Shown: positions 1-11,506, numbered from the stretch's first letter. The stretch is 64,000 nt of DNA from Parvularculaceae bacterium (GCA_021776475.1 JAJFFV010000005.1:1364001-1428000); one strand, 5' to 3'. The notes: generated from the sequence alone by a model not told the origin. Program-made: numbers and translations.

Positions 1-2
1 AG

Positions 3-1262
3 GTCGCTCTATACGCCCTTTTTCACCCGCCAAAGAGCGCCCAAAAGAGCAAGTTTGTCGGCTGGCCTCTGGTTTTCTGGCTTGCCCAAGGTGTCGGGTT
101 AATGATCAAAGGGCCGATCATCACCTTGGTTTTTGTCGCGACGATCCTGCCGCTGTGTTTATGGCGGCGCGACTGGAACATCTTAAAGCGTCTGCACATT
201 CCGCTTGGCCTGATCGTCATGTTTGCGGTGGTGATGCCTTGGCTTGTAACGATCACCTGGCAGACACAAGGTGGCTTTATCGAACAATCTCTCGGCCACG
301 CTTTCATGGGTAAGGTCGCCAGCGGTGATGACTCTCATGGTGCCCCGCCGGGCTATCACACGATCGGCTTGCTGCTGACCTACTGGCCGGGCGCATTGCT
401 ACTGGTACTCAGCGCAGCCTATGGTTGGATGAAACGGAACGAACCGTTGGTTCAGTTTCTGCTGTGCTGGATTGTTCCCACCTGGATCATTTTTGAAATG
501 GTGGCAACCAAACTACCGCATTACCCGCTGCCGGTTTTTCCGGCGATTGCGATCCTTACGAGTTTGGCAATCTCAGAGGCCGGCACTGTTTTGTCCGGCC
601 GGACGACCAAAATTGCCCACTGCTTGTGCTTTGGCCTTTTTGCCCTCGCCACCAGCCTTCTTGGGATCGTGCCATACTACCTTGCCTCGGAAATGGGCGT
701 TGCGTCGCCAGCAGCGGCCATGGCCGTGGTCGTTGCTGCTCTCATGATCATCACCGCAGGTGGCTTTTTGAGCTTCAGGCCATCGCACGCCCGTCTGCTG
801 CCGCTTGCAGGCGCAACCATACTTTTTTACGTGGCTTTATATGCAGCCACGCTGCCAGCATTCGATAATTTCTGGCTGACACGGGGCCTGAAACGAGAGG
901 CCGCACAGATAACCGGCTGTGACACGGTTGCTTTTGCAACGCTGGGCTATCGTGAACCGAGCGTTGTCTTTAATTTTGGGACCAACACGTTGCTGGCTGT
1001 GGGGCAGGAGGGGGTCGATCACCTGCAGGAAAATCCTGACTGCGGACTGATCGCGGTCAGTCAATCTGAACTGGCAGACTTCATCACGACGGCAACGGGC
1101 CGCAACCTCCAGGTCAGAGAACTCGGCGTCGTGGACGGCTTCAATTATGTCAAAGGCGATCAACTGACGATGACCTTCTACGCGCTCGCATCATCCAAGT
1201 TCGTGCGCCGAGGCGACCAGACATCTCTTAAGTTAACCGCTTTGTCACAAAAAACGAATTGA
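3..1262 (+). CDS. ArnT-like GT39 glycosyltransferase, 5' truncated
   Basis: The reading frame is open from the window edge, so the N-terminus is missing; the first ATG at 102 is internal, because the codons before it continue a membrane protein (WPLVFWLAQGVGLMIKGPI). The product has many hydrophobic segments and the KGP motif after a membrane helix seen in ArnT/PMT-type enzymes, which move a sugar from a polyprenyl phosphate donor onto lipid A or another envelope acceptor at the periplasmic face. The C-terminal third is a soluble region with a few Cys, as in this family. The sugar and acceptor cannot be told from sequence. Family assignment is fairly safe; a specific role in aminoarabinose transfer is only a guess. 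Confidence 0.75.
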   Translation, partial: VALYALFHPPKSAQKSKFVGWPLVFWLAQGVGLMIKGPIITLVFVATILPLCLWRRDWNILKRLHIPLGLIVMFAVVMPWLVTITWQTQGGFIEQSLGHAFMGKVASGDDSHGAPPGYHTIGLLLTYWPGALLLVLSAAYGWMKRNEPLVQFLLCWIVPTWIIFEMVATKLPHYPLPVFPAIAILTSLAISEAGTVLSGRTTKIAHCLCFGLFALATSLLGIVPYYLASEMGVASPAAAMAVVVAALMIITAGGFLSFRPSHARLLPLAGATILFYVALYAATLPAFDNFWLTRGLKREAAQITGCDTVAFATLGYREPSVVFNFGTNTLLAVGQEGVDHLQENPDCGLIAVSQSELADFITTATGRNLQVRELGVVDGFNYVKGDQLTMTFYALASSKFVRRGDQTSLKLTALSQKTN

Positions 1263-1269
1263 TTAATAC
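1242..1269 (+). promoter_or_regulatory. Possible sigma-70 promoter of the EF-hand gene
   Basis: TTGTCA at 1242-1247 and TAATAC at 1264-1269 are separated by 16 bases, about 75 bases upstream of the EF-hand start. The site overlaps the stop of the glycosyltransferase gene and adjoins a short palindrome (ATACTAGTAT). It is a consensus match only. Confidence 0.35.
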
Positions 1270-1343
1270 TAGTATATTAGTAGATGCTCCAGAATGACAG
1301 AACATCTATTGGGATGTCTGTCGCGTTGATTAGGGAGCACAAC

Positions 1344-1685
1344 ATGAAACGCACTTTATTGACCTTCGGCGCCGCGGCGCTGGTTTTGACTGGCACGGCC
1401 CTCGCGGGCCATCACGAAGATGGCAAAAAAATGCATGAGGGTGAAAAAATGAGCCTCGAGGATAAGTTTGCCATGGTCGATACCGATGGCAATGGCGTCA
1501 TCACGGAAGCCGAATTCACCGCCCAAGGGGAACGCGCTACCGCGGAAAAATTTGTTAAAATGTCGGGCGGCGACGGCGAGCTGACCATGGCAGAAGTAAA
1601 AGCCCATTACGAAATGAAGAAGGCTATGCACAAAGACAAGATGCACGAAAAGCATGGCGATCACGAAGACAAAAAATCTGAGTAG
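1344..1685 (+). CDS. Secreted EF-hand (calcium-binding) protein
   Basis: A 113-residue protein. The start at 1344 is chosen over an in-frame ATG at 1284 because it follows an AGGGAG ribosome site and begins a clear signal peptide (MKRTLLTFG...LAG). The mature part is rich in His, Lys, Glu and Met. It holds one canonical EF-hand loop (DTDGNGVITEAEF) and a second degenerate one (GGDGELTMAE). Such small periplasmic EF-hand proteins bind calcium and probably act as buffers or sensors; no partner is known. The His/Met-rich tail (MHKDKMHEKHGDHED) could also bind a transition metal. It is a single-gene unit with its own terminator. Confidence 0.8.
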   Translation: MKRTLLTFGAAALVLTGTALAGHHEDGKKMHEGEKMSLEDKFAMVDTDGNGVITEAEFTAQGERATAEKFVKMSGGDGELTMAEVKAHYEMKKAMHKDKMHEKHGDHEDKKSE

Positions 1686-1710
1686 GTCCCCGGAGACACC
1701 TTGGCCTGCT

Positions 1711-1744
1711 GCCCGTCCGAATATATTTTTGGGCGGGCTTTTTT
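1711..1744 (+). terminator. Rho-independent terminator after the EF-hand gene
   Basis: GCCCGTCC pairs with GGGCGGGC across an A/T-rich loop, followed by a run of T. It separates the EF-hand gene from mutM. Confidence 0.85.
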
Positions 1745-1799
1745 ATGCACGCTGCCAGTGGTGATTGTAATCCTCTCCTTTTAAGGGCAGGCTCTGGTC

Positions 1800-2666
1800 A
1801 TGCCAGAGCTGCCAGAAGTTGAAACCGTTCGGCGGGGTCTTGCCCCAGTAATGGAGGGCGCGCGGATATTGCGGGTCGAACTACGCCGCGCCGATCTGCG
1901 GTTTCCGTTTCCAGACAGTTTCGTTAACCGGTTGACGGGTTGGCGTATCGCCGCCGCGGACCGCCGGGCAAAATACCTGCTCTTCCATCTGACCTCTGGC
2001 GAGACACTGATCATCCATCTCGGCATGACCGGGCGGTTCATCGTCGAGGCGGAAGAACTCGACGGCAAGCCAGGTGCCTTTGATCATCTGCTCACCAATA
2101 TCCCGGCCCATGATCATGTCGTGTTTCACATCGACGGACCTGATGGCGTCGCCAAAGTGACCTACAACGATGTCCGCCGTTTCGGATTTATGGATTTGAT
2201 TGAGACCGATAAACTTGCCGATAGCACGCATTTTGCCGAGATGGGGCCTGAACCGCTGACCAACTCTTTTTCTGGCGCCAGCCTGAGCGACGCACTGCAT
2301 GGGCGCAATGCGCCAGTGAAACAGGCACTTCTTGATCAGCGCGTCATTGCCGGTCTCGGCAATATCTATGTTTGTGAAGCGCTCCACCGTGCCGGCATTT
2401 CACCGAAACGCAAGGCCAAGTCGGTTGTCGGCAAACGGGCGGAGCGATTAGCGCCAGCGATCCGAGATATATTGACAGAGGCGATACGGGCAGGCGGGTC
2501 CACGTTGAAGGATTATGCGGGCGCAGATGGCGCGCTCGGATATTTTCAGCATGATTTCAAGGTCTATGATCGCGCCGGGCAGGAATGCGGGGCGTGCAGC
2601 CAGCCTATCAAGCGCATTGTCCAGTCCGGCCGCTCGACTTTCTATTGTTCAAGCTGCCAGCGTTAG
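1800..2666 (+). CDS. mutM: Formamidopyrimidine-DNA glycosylase (Fpg/MutM)
   Basis: Base-excision repair enzyme that removes 8-oxoguanine and formamidopyrimidines and nicks the abasic site. At 288 residues it has the usual length. The N-terminus MPELPEVETV carries the catalytic Pro (after Met removal) and Glu. The C-terminus has the zinc finger, with Cys at about 263, 266, 283 and 286. The central NVRRFG-type loop appears as NDVRRFGFMDL. It lies directly upstream of rpsT and dnaA, a common neighbourhood in Alphaproteobacteria. Nothing in it looks abnormal. Confidence 0.97.
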   Translation: MPELPEVETVRRGLAPVMEGARILRVELRRADLRFPFPDSFVNRLTGWRIAAADRRAKYLLFHLTSGETLIIHLGMTGRFIVEAEELDGKPGAFDHLLTNIPAHDHVVFHIDGPDGVAKVTYNDVRRFGFMDLIETDKLADSTHFAEMGPEPLTNSFSGASLSDALHGRNAPVKQALLDQRVIAGLGNIYVCEALHRAGISPKRKAKSVVGKRAERLAPAIRDILTEAIRAGGSTLKDYAGADGALGYFQHDFKVYDRAGQECGACSQPIKRIVQSGRSTFYCSSCQR

Positions 2667-2714
2667 CACCGCCAAGGTCCTGCAACTGCTTGGAAAAAAC
2701 TGCAAAAAAGCGTG

Positions 2715-2743
2715 TTGACGCGGTATTTCCAGCTCGTTATACA
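2715..2743 (+). promoter_or_regulatory. Promoter of rpsT
   Basis: TTGACG (2715-2720) and TATACA (2738-2743) with a 17-base spacer lie about 40 bases upstream of the rpsT start. This is a good sigma-70 match for a ribosomal protein gene. Confidence 0.65.
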
Positions 2744-2780
2744 CGCGCTCTTAGCTGAATTTTAGACAAGAGTTGATTTA

Positions 2781-3047
2781 ATGGCGAATACCTCATCTGC
2801 CAAAAAAATGGTACGGAAAATCGAACGCCGGACAGCCGTAAACAAGACGCGCCGCTCGCGCGTACGCACATTCCTGCGCCAGGTTGAAGAGGCAATCGCA
2901 TCCGGGGATCTGGCCAAGGCGCAAGCAGCACTGAAAGCTGCCCAACCGGAACTTCACCGGGCCGTCGGCAAGGGTGTTTTCCACAAAAACACGGCGGCAA
3001 GAAAACTTTCCCGCCTGTCTGGCCGGGTCAAGGCGCTCGCAAGTTAA
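2781..3047 (+). CDS. rpsT: 30S ribosomal protein S20
   Basis: An 88-residue, very basic helical protein with the S20 N-terminus ([17 protein letters not shown]) and the Ala/Lys-rich C-terminal helix ending [18 protein letters not shown]. It binds 16S rRNA in the body of the small subunit and helps early assembly. Its length is normal and it is monocistronic, with its own promoter and terminator. The position just upstream of dnaA is conserved in many Alphaproteobacteria. Confidence 0.97.
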   Translation: MANTSSAKKMVRKIERRTAVNKTRRSRVRTFLRQVEEAIASGDLAKAQAALKAAQPELHRAVGKGVFHKNTAARKLSRLSGRVKALAS

Positions 3048-3070
3048 ATAGCGATACATTCTTTACACGG

Positions 3071-3104
3071 AATGCCCGCAGCGATAGTTGACGGGCATTT
3101 TTTG
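3071..3104 (+). terminator. Rho-independent terminator of rpsT
   Basis: AATGCCCG at 3071-3078 pairs with CGGGCATT at 3092-3099 and is followed by T residues, 24 bases after the rpsT stop. Confidence 0.85.
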
Positions 3105-3822
3105 TGCAGATTCAATGCGATGCACTGATTGCGCTCGCCCTGCGGGATACACATTGTGATGTGATTTGCTAACGCCAAGCAACCAATTGGCTTTTATTAC
3201 AGATGAAAATTATTCACGTAGATCCGTTACACAGGAAATTATTGTGTTCCAGAAATGATTTATAAATCAACGTGTCAACCATGATGCCCCCGAATCGGAT
3301 TCAAAAAAAAGTCCCACTTCCTAACTGGAGCAGCAAATATCTGTTGCGAAAGTGGTTCCGAAAGCTACTATAGCAATATGGCGGTAACGGAACATTTCAC
3401 CATCTTCTGATTTTCTAAATTGGGGCAAGATGAGATTTTCGGAAACGGCCTGGCGCTGTCGTCGGGAGCGATGGGGTCGGTTCTAGTTTATTTCAATAGG
3501 TGCAGAATTGCCAGGATGAAGGAAAAGTTTCCTTCGTGACAGAGAGTTCTGCATTAAAACTGAGTGGGCACAAACCGAAGAGTGGGCACGAAATGATAAA
3601 TGCAACAGACAAAAAACTAAAAATCGGGGGAAATGGGAGAAGTATAGTTAAGCTGCAATTGCGGCGCTGTTCGATCAGCATTCTTTATAAAAAGATGGTC
3701 TATTAGTTAGGCTAGGTAAACCCGGCGGGGTCGCCTGCCACTCATTCAAATATCTCCAAAGATTATATTCTGCGCACAGACTTATGTAGCGTTCGGATAG
3801 CTGCGCGCGCACGAGGACACTA
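3105..3822. other. Long A+T-rich region upstream of dnaA
   Basis: About 720 bases without a convincing gene, visibly richer in A+T than its flanks. One DnaA-box-like nonamer, TTATTCACG, lies near 3209 with GTTACACA close after it. No cluster of TTATNCACA boxes was found, so an origin is not claimed. A 10-base direct repeat (GAGTGGGCAC) occurs at 3562 and 3580. The stretch presumably holds the dnaA promoter and its control sites. The start of dnaA is preceded by GAGGA at a good distance. Confidence 0.5.
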
Positions 3823-5301
3823 ATGTTGACCGAAACGGAACTCCAGAAATTCAGCGTCTATAAAACTGCCTTGAAAACCAGATACGGTGATGCCGTTTAT
3901 GATAGCTGGTTCAAGGCATTGTCTTTGCTCAAACTCCAGAACGGCCATGCGGTGATAGGAGCGCCATCGAAGTTTTCCGCCTCCCAGATCACGGAGCGTT
4001 TCTCCAGCGGAATGTTCGAACTGTGGCACAAGGAGATTGGCCCGATTTGCCAGATTTCTATTCGTGGCAATAAAGATCTGCAAAAGTACGTAGAAAGATC
4101 GGCGCCAATACACGATGGCTATCGTGAAAAACGAGGTGCCGTCAGCATCCCACGGTCAATGCCCGCAAAAACATCTGACCTATTCAGCAAGAAATCCACA
4201 GAAAGCCCCGGCGCGGCTAAACCGGTGTCGGCGTCTGGCGGTTTCACGCCGTCCCTGGCATCGCCGCTAAACGCGGCGCTGACATTCGATAGGTTTTGTA
4301 TCGGTGAGGCAAACCGCGTGGCATTTGTCGGTGCACGGAATGTAGTTGAGAGAACCGACGATAGAATGTTCTTCCTTTTCGGTGGTTCGGGCCGGGGAAA
4401 GACGCACCTTTTGAATGCCATCGGCCATGAGTGGCTCACGCGCCATGCGCAGGACAATGTCCTTTATCTGACCTACGACAATTTGCTCAACGGATATGTC
4501 AGCGCCGTTCTGTCAAAAAGCGTGCCTGAATTGCGGGCTTATCTTGATCGAATTGACATCCTTCTCGTTGATGACATTCATCTACTCCGCGGACGCAAGG
4601 CGACACAAGAAGAGTTGCTGTGCCTGGTCGACAGGTTAATCTCCTGTGGCAAGACAGTTGTTATCGCTGGTGCGATGGCGTCGACTAAACTTGCTGAAAC
4701 CGGTCTCAATCAAAGATTGGCGGACCGGATCGGCGGCGGTGCCTGCGTCCCTGTCGAAAAACCTGATCTTCAGTTACGTATGAAAATCCTGCGGCAAATG
4801 GCGGAACAAGACGCAACCCGTATTGACTTCGTTTGTGATGAAGCCGCATTGCAGATTGTTGCTCGGCGGTGCGACAATTCCGTTCGTGAACTCGAAGGCG
4901 CTTACCGACTTTTGAGATTGAATGCCAAGGCCGATAAACGCAGCGGTAACGCACGCCAAATGACTGAAGACCGAGTCAAAGCTCTAATCAATGAGCATCT
5001 GAGCTGCCGTCCAAGGGAGGTCACGTTGGAAGACCTGAAGTCCCGGGTCGCCAGCACTTTTGGCTTGTCGGTGCGGGATCTTGAAAGCCGAAAACGCATG
5101 CAGCCAATTGTCAAAGGCCGTCATGCATTTTGCCTTCTCGCACGTCGGCTGACAGAAGCACCTTTGAAACAAATCGGCGCGGTCATTGATCGCGACCACA
5201 CAACGGTGCTCTCGAGCATCGATCGAGGAGAGGTCTTGGCAGAAACAAATCCGGTTTTCGGAGACCGGATTTCACAGCTTATGGAAGAGTTTGAACGCTA
5301 A
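3823..5301 (+). CDS. dnaA: Chromosomal replication initiator DnaA, divergent
   Basis: AAA+ ATPase that binds DnaA boxes and opens the origin. The 492-residue length is normal. The order is domain I (residues 1-95), a low-complexity linker (about 95-145), the AAA+ core with Walker A GGSGRGKTH at 187-195 and Walker B LLVDDIH at 247-253, and a C-terminal helix-turn-helix with RDHTTV at 457-462. Core motifs are intact, but many positions usually conserved in DnaA differ: the Walker A lead-in is FGGSGR, and the C-terminal signature reads IDRDHTTVLSSI. The position before dnaN-recF-gyrB supports the identity. The RBS GAGGA lies seven bases before ATG. Confidence 0.93.
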   Translation: MLTETELQKFSVYKTALKTRYGDAVYDSWFKALSLLKLQNGHAVIGAPSKFSASQITERFSSGMFELWHKEIGPICQISIRGNKDLQKYVERSAPIHDGYREKRGAVSIPRSMPAKTSDLFSKKSTESPGAAKPVSASGGFTPSLASPLNAALTFDRFCIGEANRVAFVGARNVVERTDDRMFFLFGGSGRGKTHLLNAIGHEWLTRHAQDNVLYLTYDNLLNGYVSAVLSKSVPELRAYLDRIDILLVDDIHLLRGRKATQEELLCLVDRLISCGKTVVIAGAMASTKLAETGLNQRLADRIGGGACVPVEKPDLQLRMKILRQMAEQDATRIDFVCDEAALQIVARRCDNSVRELEGAYRLLRLNAKADKRSGNARQMTEDRVKALINEHLSCRPREVTLEDLKSRVASTFGLSVRDLESRKRMQPIVKGRHAFCLLARRLTEAPLKQIGAVIDRDHTTVLSSIDRGEVLAETNPVFGDRISQLMEEFER

Positions 5302-5465
5302 ATCCCGCCATATTGGGTCGCCGGGGCTTTCTATCTCCTCGGCGACTGTCTATAGTTTCTCCCCTTATACCGATGGGTTCCGCCTTTACCCATGTGCCGA
5401 ACCCGTGTTTCTGGGAGCTGGGGTGCAACCCCTCAGGTATAACCTTATTGGAGAGATCTGACGTT

Positions 5466-6581
5466 ATGAAGGTCATTATTGAACGGTCTGTTTTTTTGAA
5501 GGCCCTGGGTCATGTGCAAAGCGTTGTTGAACGGCGCAACACCATTCCGATTCTCTCCAATGTCCTCCTGCAGGCCGAAGGCGGCTCACTGGCGCTGACC
5601 GCAACGGATCTGGATATTGAGATTGCCGAACACGTTGGCGCAGATGTTGAGCAACCAGGCGCAATCACGGCTTCCGCACTGACCCTTTATGAAATCGTTC
5701 GGCGCCTGCCCGAAGGGGCACAAGTTTGTCTTGATACGGACAGCGATGCCAACAGGTTGAAACTGTCCGCCGGTAAATCTGATTTTTCTTTGGCCGTGCT
5801 GCCGGATCAGGATTTCCCTAGTCTTACCGTCGATGGCGAGGGCACGGCATTCACCATGCCGGCACAAGACTTGAAACGTCTTATCGACAAAACCCGGTTT
5901 GCCATGTCACAGGAAGAAACCAGATACTACCTGAATGGCGTATACCTACACGCCGTCAATGACGGGGAGACGTCGCTCCGGGCGGTTGCGACAGACGGCC
6001 ACCGGCTGGCGCGCCTTGATTGCCCGTTGCCGGATGGTGCGGCCGATATCCCCGGCGTTATTGTGCCGCGCAAGGCGGTGACGGAATTGCGCCGGCTTCT
6101 CGATGACGCAAGTGACACTGTCGATGTGACGGTTTCAGAGGCAAAAGTGCGTTTCGCCTTTGACGAGGTCACACTGACAAGCAAACTGATTGATGGCACC
6201 TTTCCTGACTATCAGCGGGTCATACCGGATGGAAATGACCGCGTGTTGAAAGTGGAGACCTCGGACTTCACCAAGGCGGTTGACCGGGTATCGACGGTTT
6301 CTGCCGACAAGACACGCTCCGTCAAGCTGGTGATCGAAGCCGACAATATGCGCCTGATGGTCAACAATCCCGAAACCGGCAGCGCCCAGGAAGAATTAAG
6401 CGTAGATTACGCATCGGAGCTTCTTGAAATTGGTTTCAACGCCAAATATCTGATTGATGTTGCCGGCCAGATCGATGGCAAAACCGCAACATTCGAATTT
6501 TCTGATCCGTCCTCGCCGACGATCATTTCCGATGAAGAAGACGTTCAGGCGCTCTACGTGCTGATGCCGCTTAGGGTCTGA
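5466..6581 (+). CDS. dnaN: DNA polymerase III beta subunit (sliding clamp)
   Basis: Ring-shaped processivity clamp for DNA polymerase III and a docking platform for repair and replication proteins. The start at 5466 (MKVIIERSVFLKAL) has the family N-terminus and a GGAGAG site upstream; the frame stays open to 5313, but the extra residues match nothing in the family. The product is 371 residues, normal for DnaN, with the family's three repeated folds and the C-terminal YVLMPLRV. It follows dnaA after 164 bases, so it may have its own promoter, and is tightly followed by recF. Confidence 0.97.
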   Translation: MKVIIERSVFLKALGHVQSVVERRNTIPILSNVLLQAEGGSLALTATDLDIEIAEHVGADVEQPGAITASALTLYEIVRRLPEGAQVCLDTDSDANRLKLSAGKSDFSLAVLPDQDFPSLTVDGEGTAFTMPAQDLKRLIDKTRFAMSQEETRYYLNGVYLHAVNDGETSLRAVATDGHRLARLDCPLPDGAADIPGVIVPRKAVTELRRLLDDASDTVDVTVSEAKVRFAFDEVTLTSKLIDGTFPDYQRVIPDGNDRVLKVETSDFTKAVDRVSTVSADKTRSVKLVIEADNMRLMVNNPETGSAQEELSVDYASELLEIGFNAKYLIDVAGQIDGKTATFEFSDPSSPTIISDEEDVQALYVLMPLRV

Positions 6582-6590
6582 CGGTCCGCC

Positions 6591-7727
6591 ATGGTGCTTA
6601 GGGTTCGGCGTATCACTCTGAACGATTTTCGTTCTTACATTGCGCTGTCCCTGCCCCTTGAAAAGAAATCTATTGTCCTGACCGGGCCGAATGGCGCCGG
6701 CAAAACCAACCTTCTTGAAGCCCTTTCTATGTTGTCCGCCGGGCGCGGCATGCGCCATGCGCGCCTCGCAGAGATCGCCCGCCAAGGCGGTGGCGGCGGC
6801 TGGGCCGTTACCGCTGTTTTGGGGGATGACGTGGATGAAGAGGTCACCCGTCTTGGCATTGGAATTGAGAGCCTCGCAGCGGACAAGCGTCTTGTCAGGA
6901 TCGATGGTGCGCACGCCTCCGGACCGACTGTTCTGCTCGACTATCTGAGCTTTCTCTGGCTGACACCCGCACAGGATCGTCTGTTTATGGAAGGGCCATC
7001 GGAGCGCCGGCGGTTTCTTGATCGGATGATCCTCGCCCATGATGCTGCGCATGGCAAAGCAGCGGCAGCGTATGAAAAGGCGATGCGCCAGCGGACAAAG
7101 TTGCTGGAGAACTTCCGTCATGCTGACGAGGCCCTGCTCGCAGTTTTAGAGCGACAAATGGCAGAGGCAGGGGTCGCAATCGCGGCTGCTCGCCGAGAGA
7201 TGACGAGCCGTCTGGCTGGTGCGGCTGGCGCGGTCGGATCGCGCCATTTCCCGGTCGCCGAGCTGGCGCTGGCAGGTAGTCTCGAGCAGGATCTGGCAAA
7301 TCATCCGGCTGCGGAGGTAGAAGAGGAATATGAGGCCCGGTTGATGGCTGGGCGTCGCCGTGATGCGGACGCAGGTCGCGCCCTTGAAGGGCCGCACCGC
7401 TCGGACCTGATCGTTAGCCATCGCGACAAAGCGCAGGCCGCGCGGCTCTGTTCAACCGGCGAGCAGAAAGCCTTGCTAATCGGATTGGTTTTGGCCAATG
7501 CCAAAGCTGTCGCCAGGCTTCAGCGTGGCATTCCGCTGATCCTCTTGCTTGACGAAGTCGCCGCACATCTCGATCCGGAGCGCCGTGCCGCTCTGTTTGA
7601 TATTTTGCATGAAACGGGACTTCAGACCTTCATGACCGGCACTGAGGCCGACCTGTTTGACGCTTGGGGGACCCGTGCTGAACATCTTGATGTGCGTGAC
7701 AGTCAACTGATAAAAATCACTTTTTAA
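6591..7727 (+). CDS. recF: Recombination mediator RecF
   Basis: SMC-like ATPase of the RecFOR pathway that loads RecA at single-strand gaps. The 378 residues begin MVLRVRRITLNDFRSY, with Walker A GPNGAGKTN at 32-40. An ABC-type signature region (STGEQKALLIGLVLA) and Walker B (ILLLDEVAAHLD) follow near the C-terminus. It starts nine bases after the dnaN stop, so both are probably co-transcribed. The neighbourhood and motifs leave no serious alternative. Confidence 0.96.
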   Translation: MVLRVRRITLNDFRSYIALSLPLEKKSIVLTGPNGAGKTNLLEALSMLSAGRGMRHARLAEIARQGGGGGWAVTAVLGDDVDEEVTRLGIGIESLAADKRLVRIDGAHASGPTVLLDYLSFLWLTPAQDRLFMEGPSERRRFLDRMILAHDAAHGKAAAAYEKAMRQRTKLLENFRHADEALLAVLERQMAEAGVAIAAARREMTSRLAGAAGAVGSRHFPVAELALAGSLEQDLANHPAAEVEEEYEARLMAGRRRDADAGRALEGPHRSDLIVSHRDKAQAARLCSTGEQKALLIGLVLANAKAVARLQRGIPLILLLDEVAAHLDPERRAALFDILHETGLQTFMTGTEADLFDAWGTRAEHLDVRDSQLIKITF

Positions 7728-7929
7728 CGGTCCGTGCAAACCACGTTAAAAAACCAAAAAGCTTGCCAATAGCGAGCGAAAGGGGCATATACAGCTAATA
7801 AAATGCGCCTTGGTACACGAATCTACTTGGCATAACCACAGCCGTTATTAGACGTCTCCAACGCGAGGTTTTAACGCGTCTTGGGCATTCGCCGCTCGAG
7901 GGCGACAATGGCAAGACTGGAGACAGAAG

Positions 7930-8139
7930 ATGGCGACTGGCACCGTAAAATGGTTCAATGCTCAAAAGGGTTATGGTTTCATTCAGGCAGATGAGGGCGG
8001 TAAAGACGTTTTCGTTCATATTTCGGCCGTTGAAGGCGCGGGTCTGTCCACGCTGAATGAAGGCCAAAAGGTCTCTTACGAACTGGAAGAAGGCCGCAAC
8101 GGCAAGGTCGCCGCAGCCAATCTTCAGGTCGCCGACTAA
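7930..8139 (+). CDS. Cold-shock domain protein (CspA family)
   Basis: A 69-residue OB-fold RNA/DNA chaperone with both nucleic-acid-binding motifs, KGYGFI (RNP1) and DVFVHI (RNP2). The length is that of a single CspA-like unit. It has a leader of up to 200 bases after recF, in keeping with the long 5' leaders of csp genes, although no thermosensor structure was worked out. It sits between recF and gyrB, where many relatives have no gene or another small gene. Whether it is cold-induced or constitutive cannot be said. Confidence 0.95.
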   Translation: MATGTVKWFNAQKGYGFIQADEGGKDVFVHISAVEGAGLSTLNEGQKVSYELEEGRNGKVAAANLQVAD

Positions 8140-8178
8140 GCGTCAATTCGAGCCGATTTTGAGATCATTTGCTGGTTA

Positions 8179-8195
8179 TTTTGCAGGCCGCAAAA
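8179..8195 (+). terminator. Weak hairpin after csp
   Basis: TTTTGC pairs with GCAAAA around AGGCC, followed by ATTTC. It is short, with a poor T tract, and could be a weak terminator. A second short inverted repeat (AAAGGAAA / TTTCCTTT, 8219-8240) follows before gyrB. Confidence 0.3.
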
Positions 8196-8204
8196 ATTTC
8201 CTGA

Positions 8205-10745
<2,541 letters not shown>

Positions 10746-10854
10746 CGGCATATTCAGTCCTCATTTCCGCCGTCACCGGCCAGGACCCATCCGGTGCTCA
10801 TCGTTCATCGCAGACATATGACCGTACATGGCGGCCGAGTTTTCAAGGGGGCAC

Positions 10855-10894
10855 AAAAAAGAAGCGCTGCAGGGCGATGTCGCAGCGCTTCTTT
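10855..10894 (-). terminator. Terminator between gyrB and the DUF2141 gene
   Basis: GAAGCGCTGC (10861-10870) pairs with GCAGCGCTTC (10882-10891). On the minus strand the stem is followed by six T, so it mainly ends the DUF2141 transcript. The plus strand has only three T but may also use it for gyrB. Confidence 0.8.
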
Positions 10895-10913
10895 CCGTCC
10901 AGCCAGGCTTTTG

Positions 10914-11348
10914 TCACTCGGCTGGATATAGAACTCTTTCTGAGATACTAAAATCATCATCGTTCACCTCAAAGCTGACCTGATCCCATGTGGGCGGGCC
11001 CATCAAGGCGCTGCCGTTCACAAAAGCAAATCCGTCTCTTGGCAACCCTTGCGGTGACACATCAAAGGCGCCGTTGCCGTTGATATCGTGCCAGACGGAC
11101 AAGGAATAGATGCCTGGCGCAACATCTCTCAGGCGGTATGTATGCGCGCCGGCAGAGACTTCTTCATCGCGCTTGCCGCTGGTCGTTGCGGCTGTTTGAA
11201 ACTGGTCTTTGGTCTGTATTCCGACGTAAAGCGTGCCGCCGGCGCGGATGCCCGAGAGGTTGACGGTAATGTCCGCGGCCAGTGCTTGCCCGGCCATTAA
11301 AACAAGGCACGAACAAAGCATCCCTCCGGCAAGTGAGGTGGTGTTCAT
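10914..11348 (-). CDS. DUF2141 secreted protein
   Basis: A 144-residue protein. The start at 11348 is chosen because GGAGAT precedes it and a signal peptide follows (MNTTSLAGG...GQALA); the frame stays open upstream. The mature part is a beta-rich domain with the DUF2141 hallmarks: an Ig-like body with a DINGNG loop and the GLPRDGFAF segment. The family is exported, often found in marine bacteria, and has no established function. It is transcribed alone, converging on gyrB. The DUF2141 call is made from motif memory and is fairly sure. Confidence 0.75.
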   Translation of the reverse strand: MNTTSLAGGMLCSCLVLMAGQALAADITVNLSGIRAGGTLYVGIQTKDQFQTAATTSGKRDEEVSAGAHTYRLRDVAPGIYSLSVWHDINGNGAFDVSPQGLPRDGFAFVNGSALMGPPTWDQVSFEVNDDDFSISERVLYPAE

Positions 11349-11506
11349 GGCGACATCTCCAATTAAATATGTGTTATCGTTATTGACAATAACTTTATAA
11401 TGCAAAGTTAAATATGGTGCAACCCCCAACGCAGCAATTTCTTACGAGCCCACAATTGATGACAGGCTGCGCCAACGCTGCGATAGTATAGCTTAAGGAG
11501 AGATCT

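Noticed and set aside
3500-3706. 68-codon ORF in the gap upstream of dnaA
   Set aside because: Composition is not protein-like, there is no good ribosome site, and the region looks regulatory.
3105-3822. Chromosomal origin
   Set aside because: Only one DnaA-box-like site and no clear cluster; in many Alphaproteobacteria the origin is not next to dnaA.
5313-5465. N-terminal extension of dnaN
   Set aside because: The added residues do not fit the family, and a good start with a ribosome site is at 5466.
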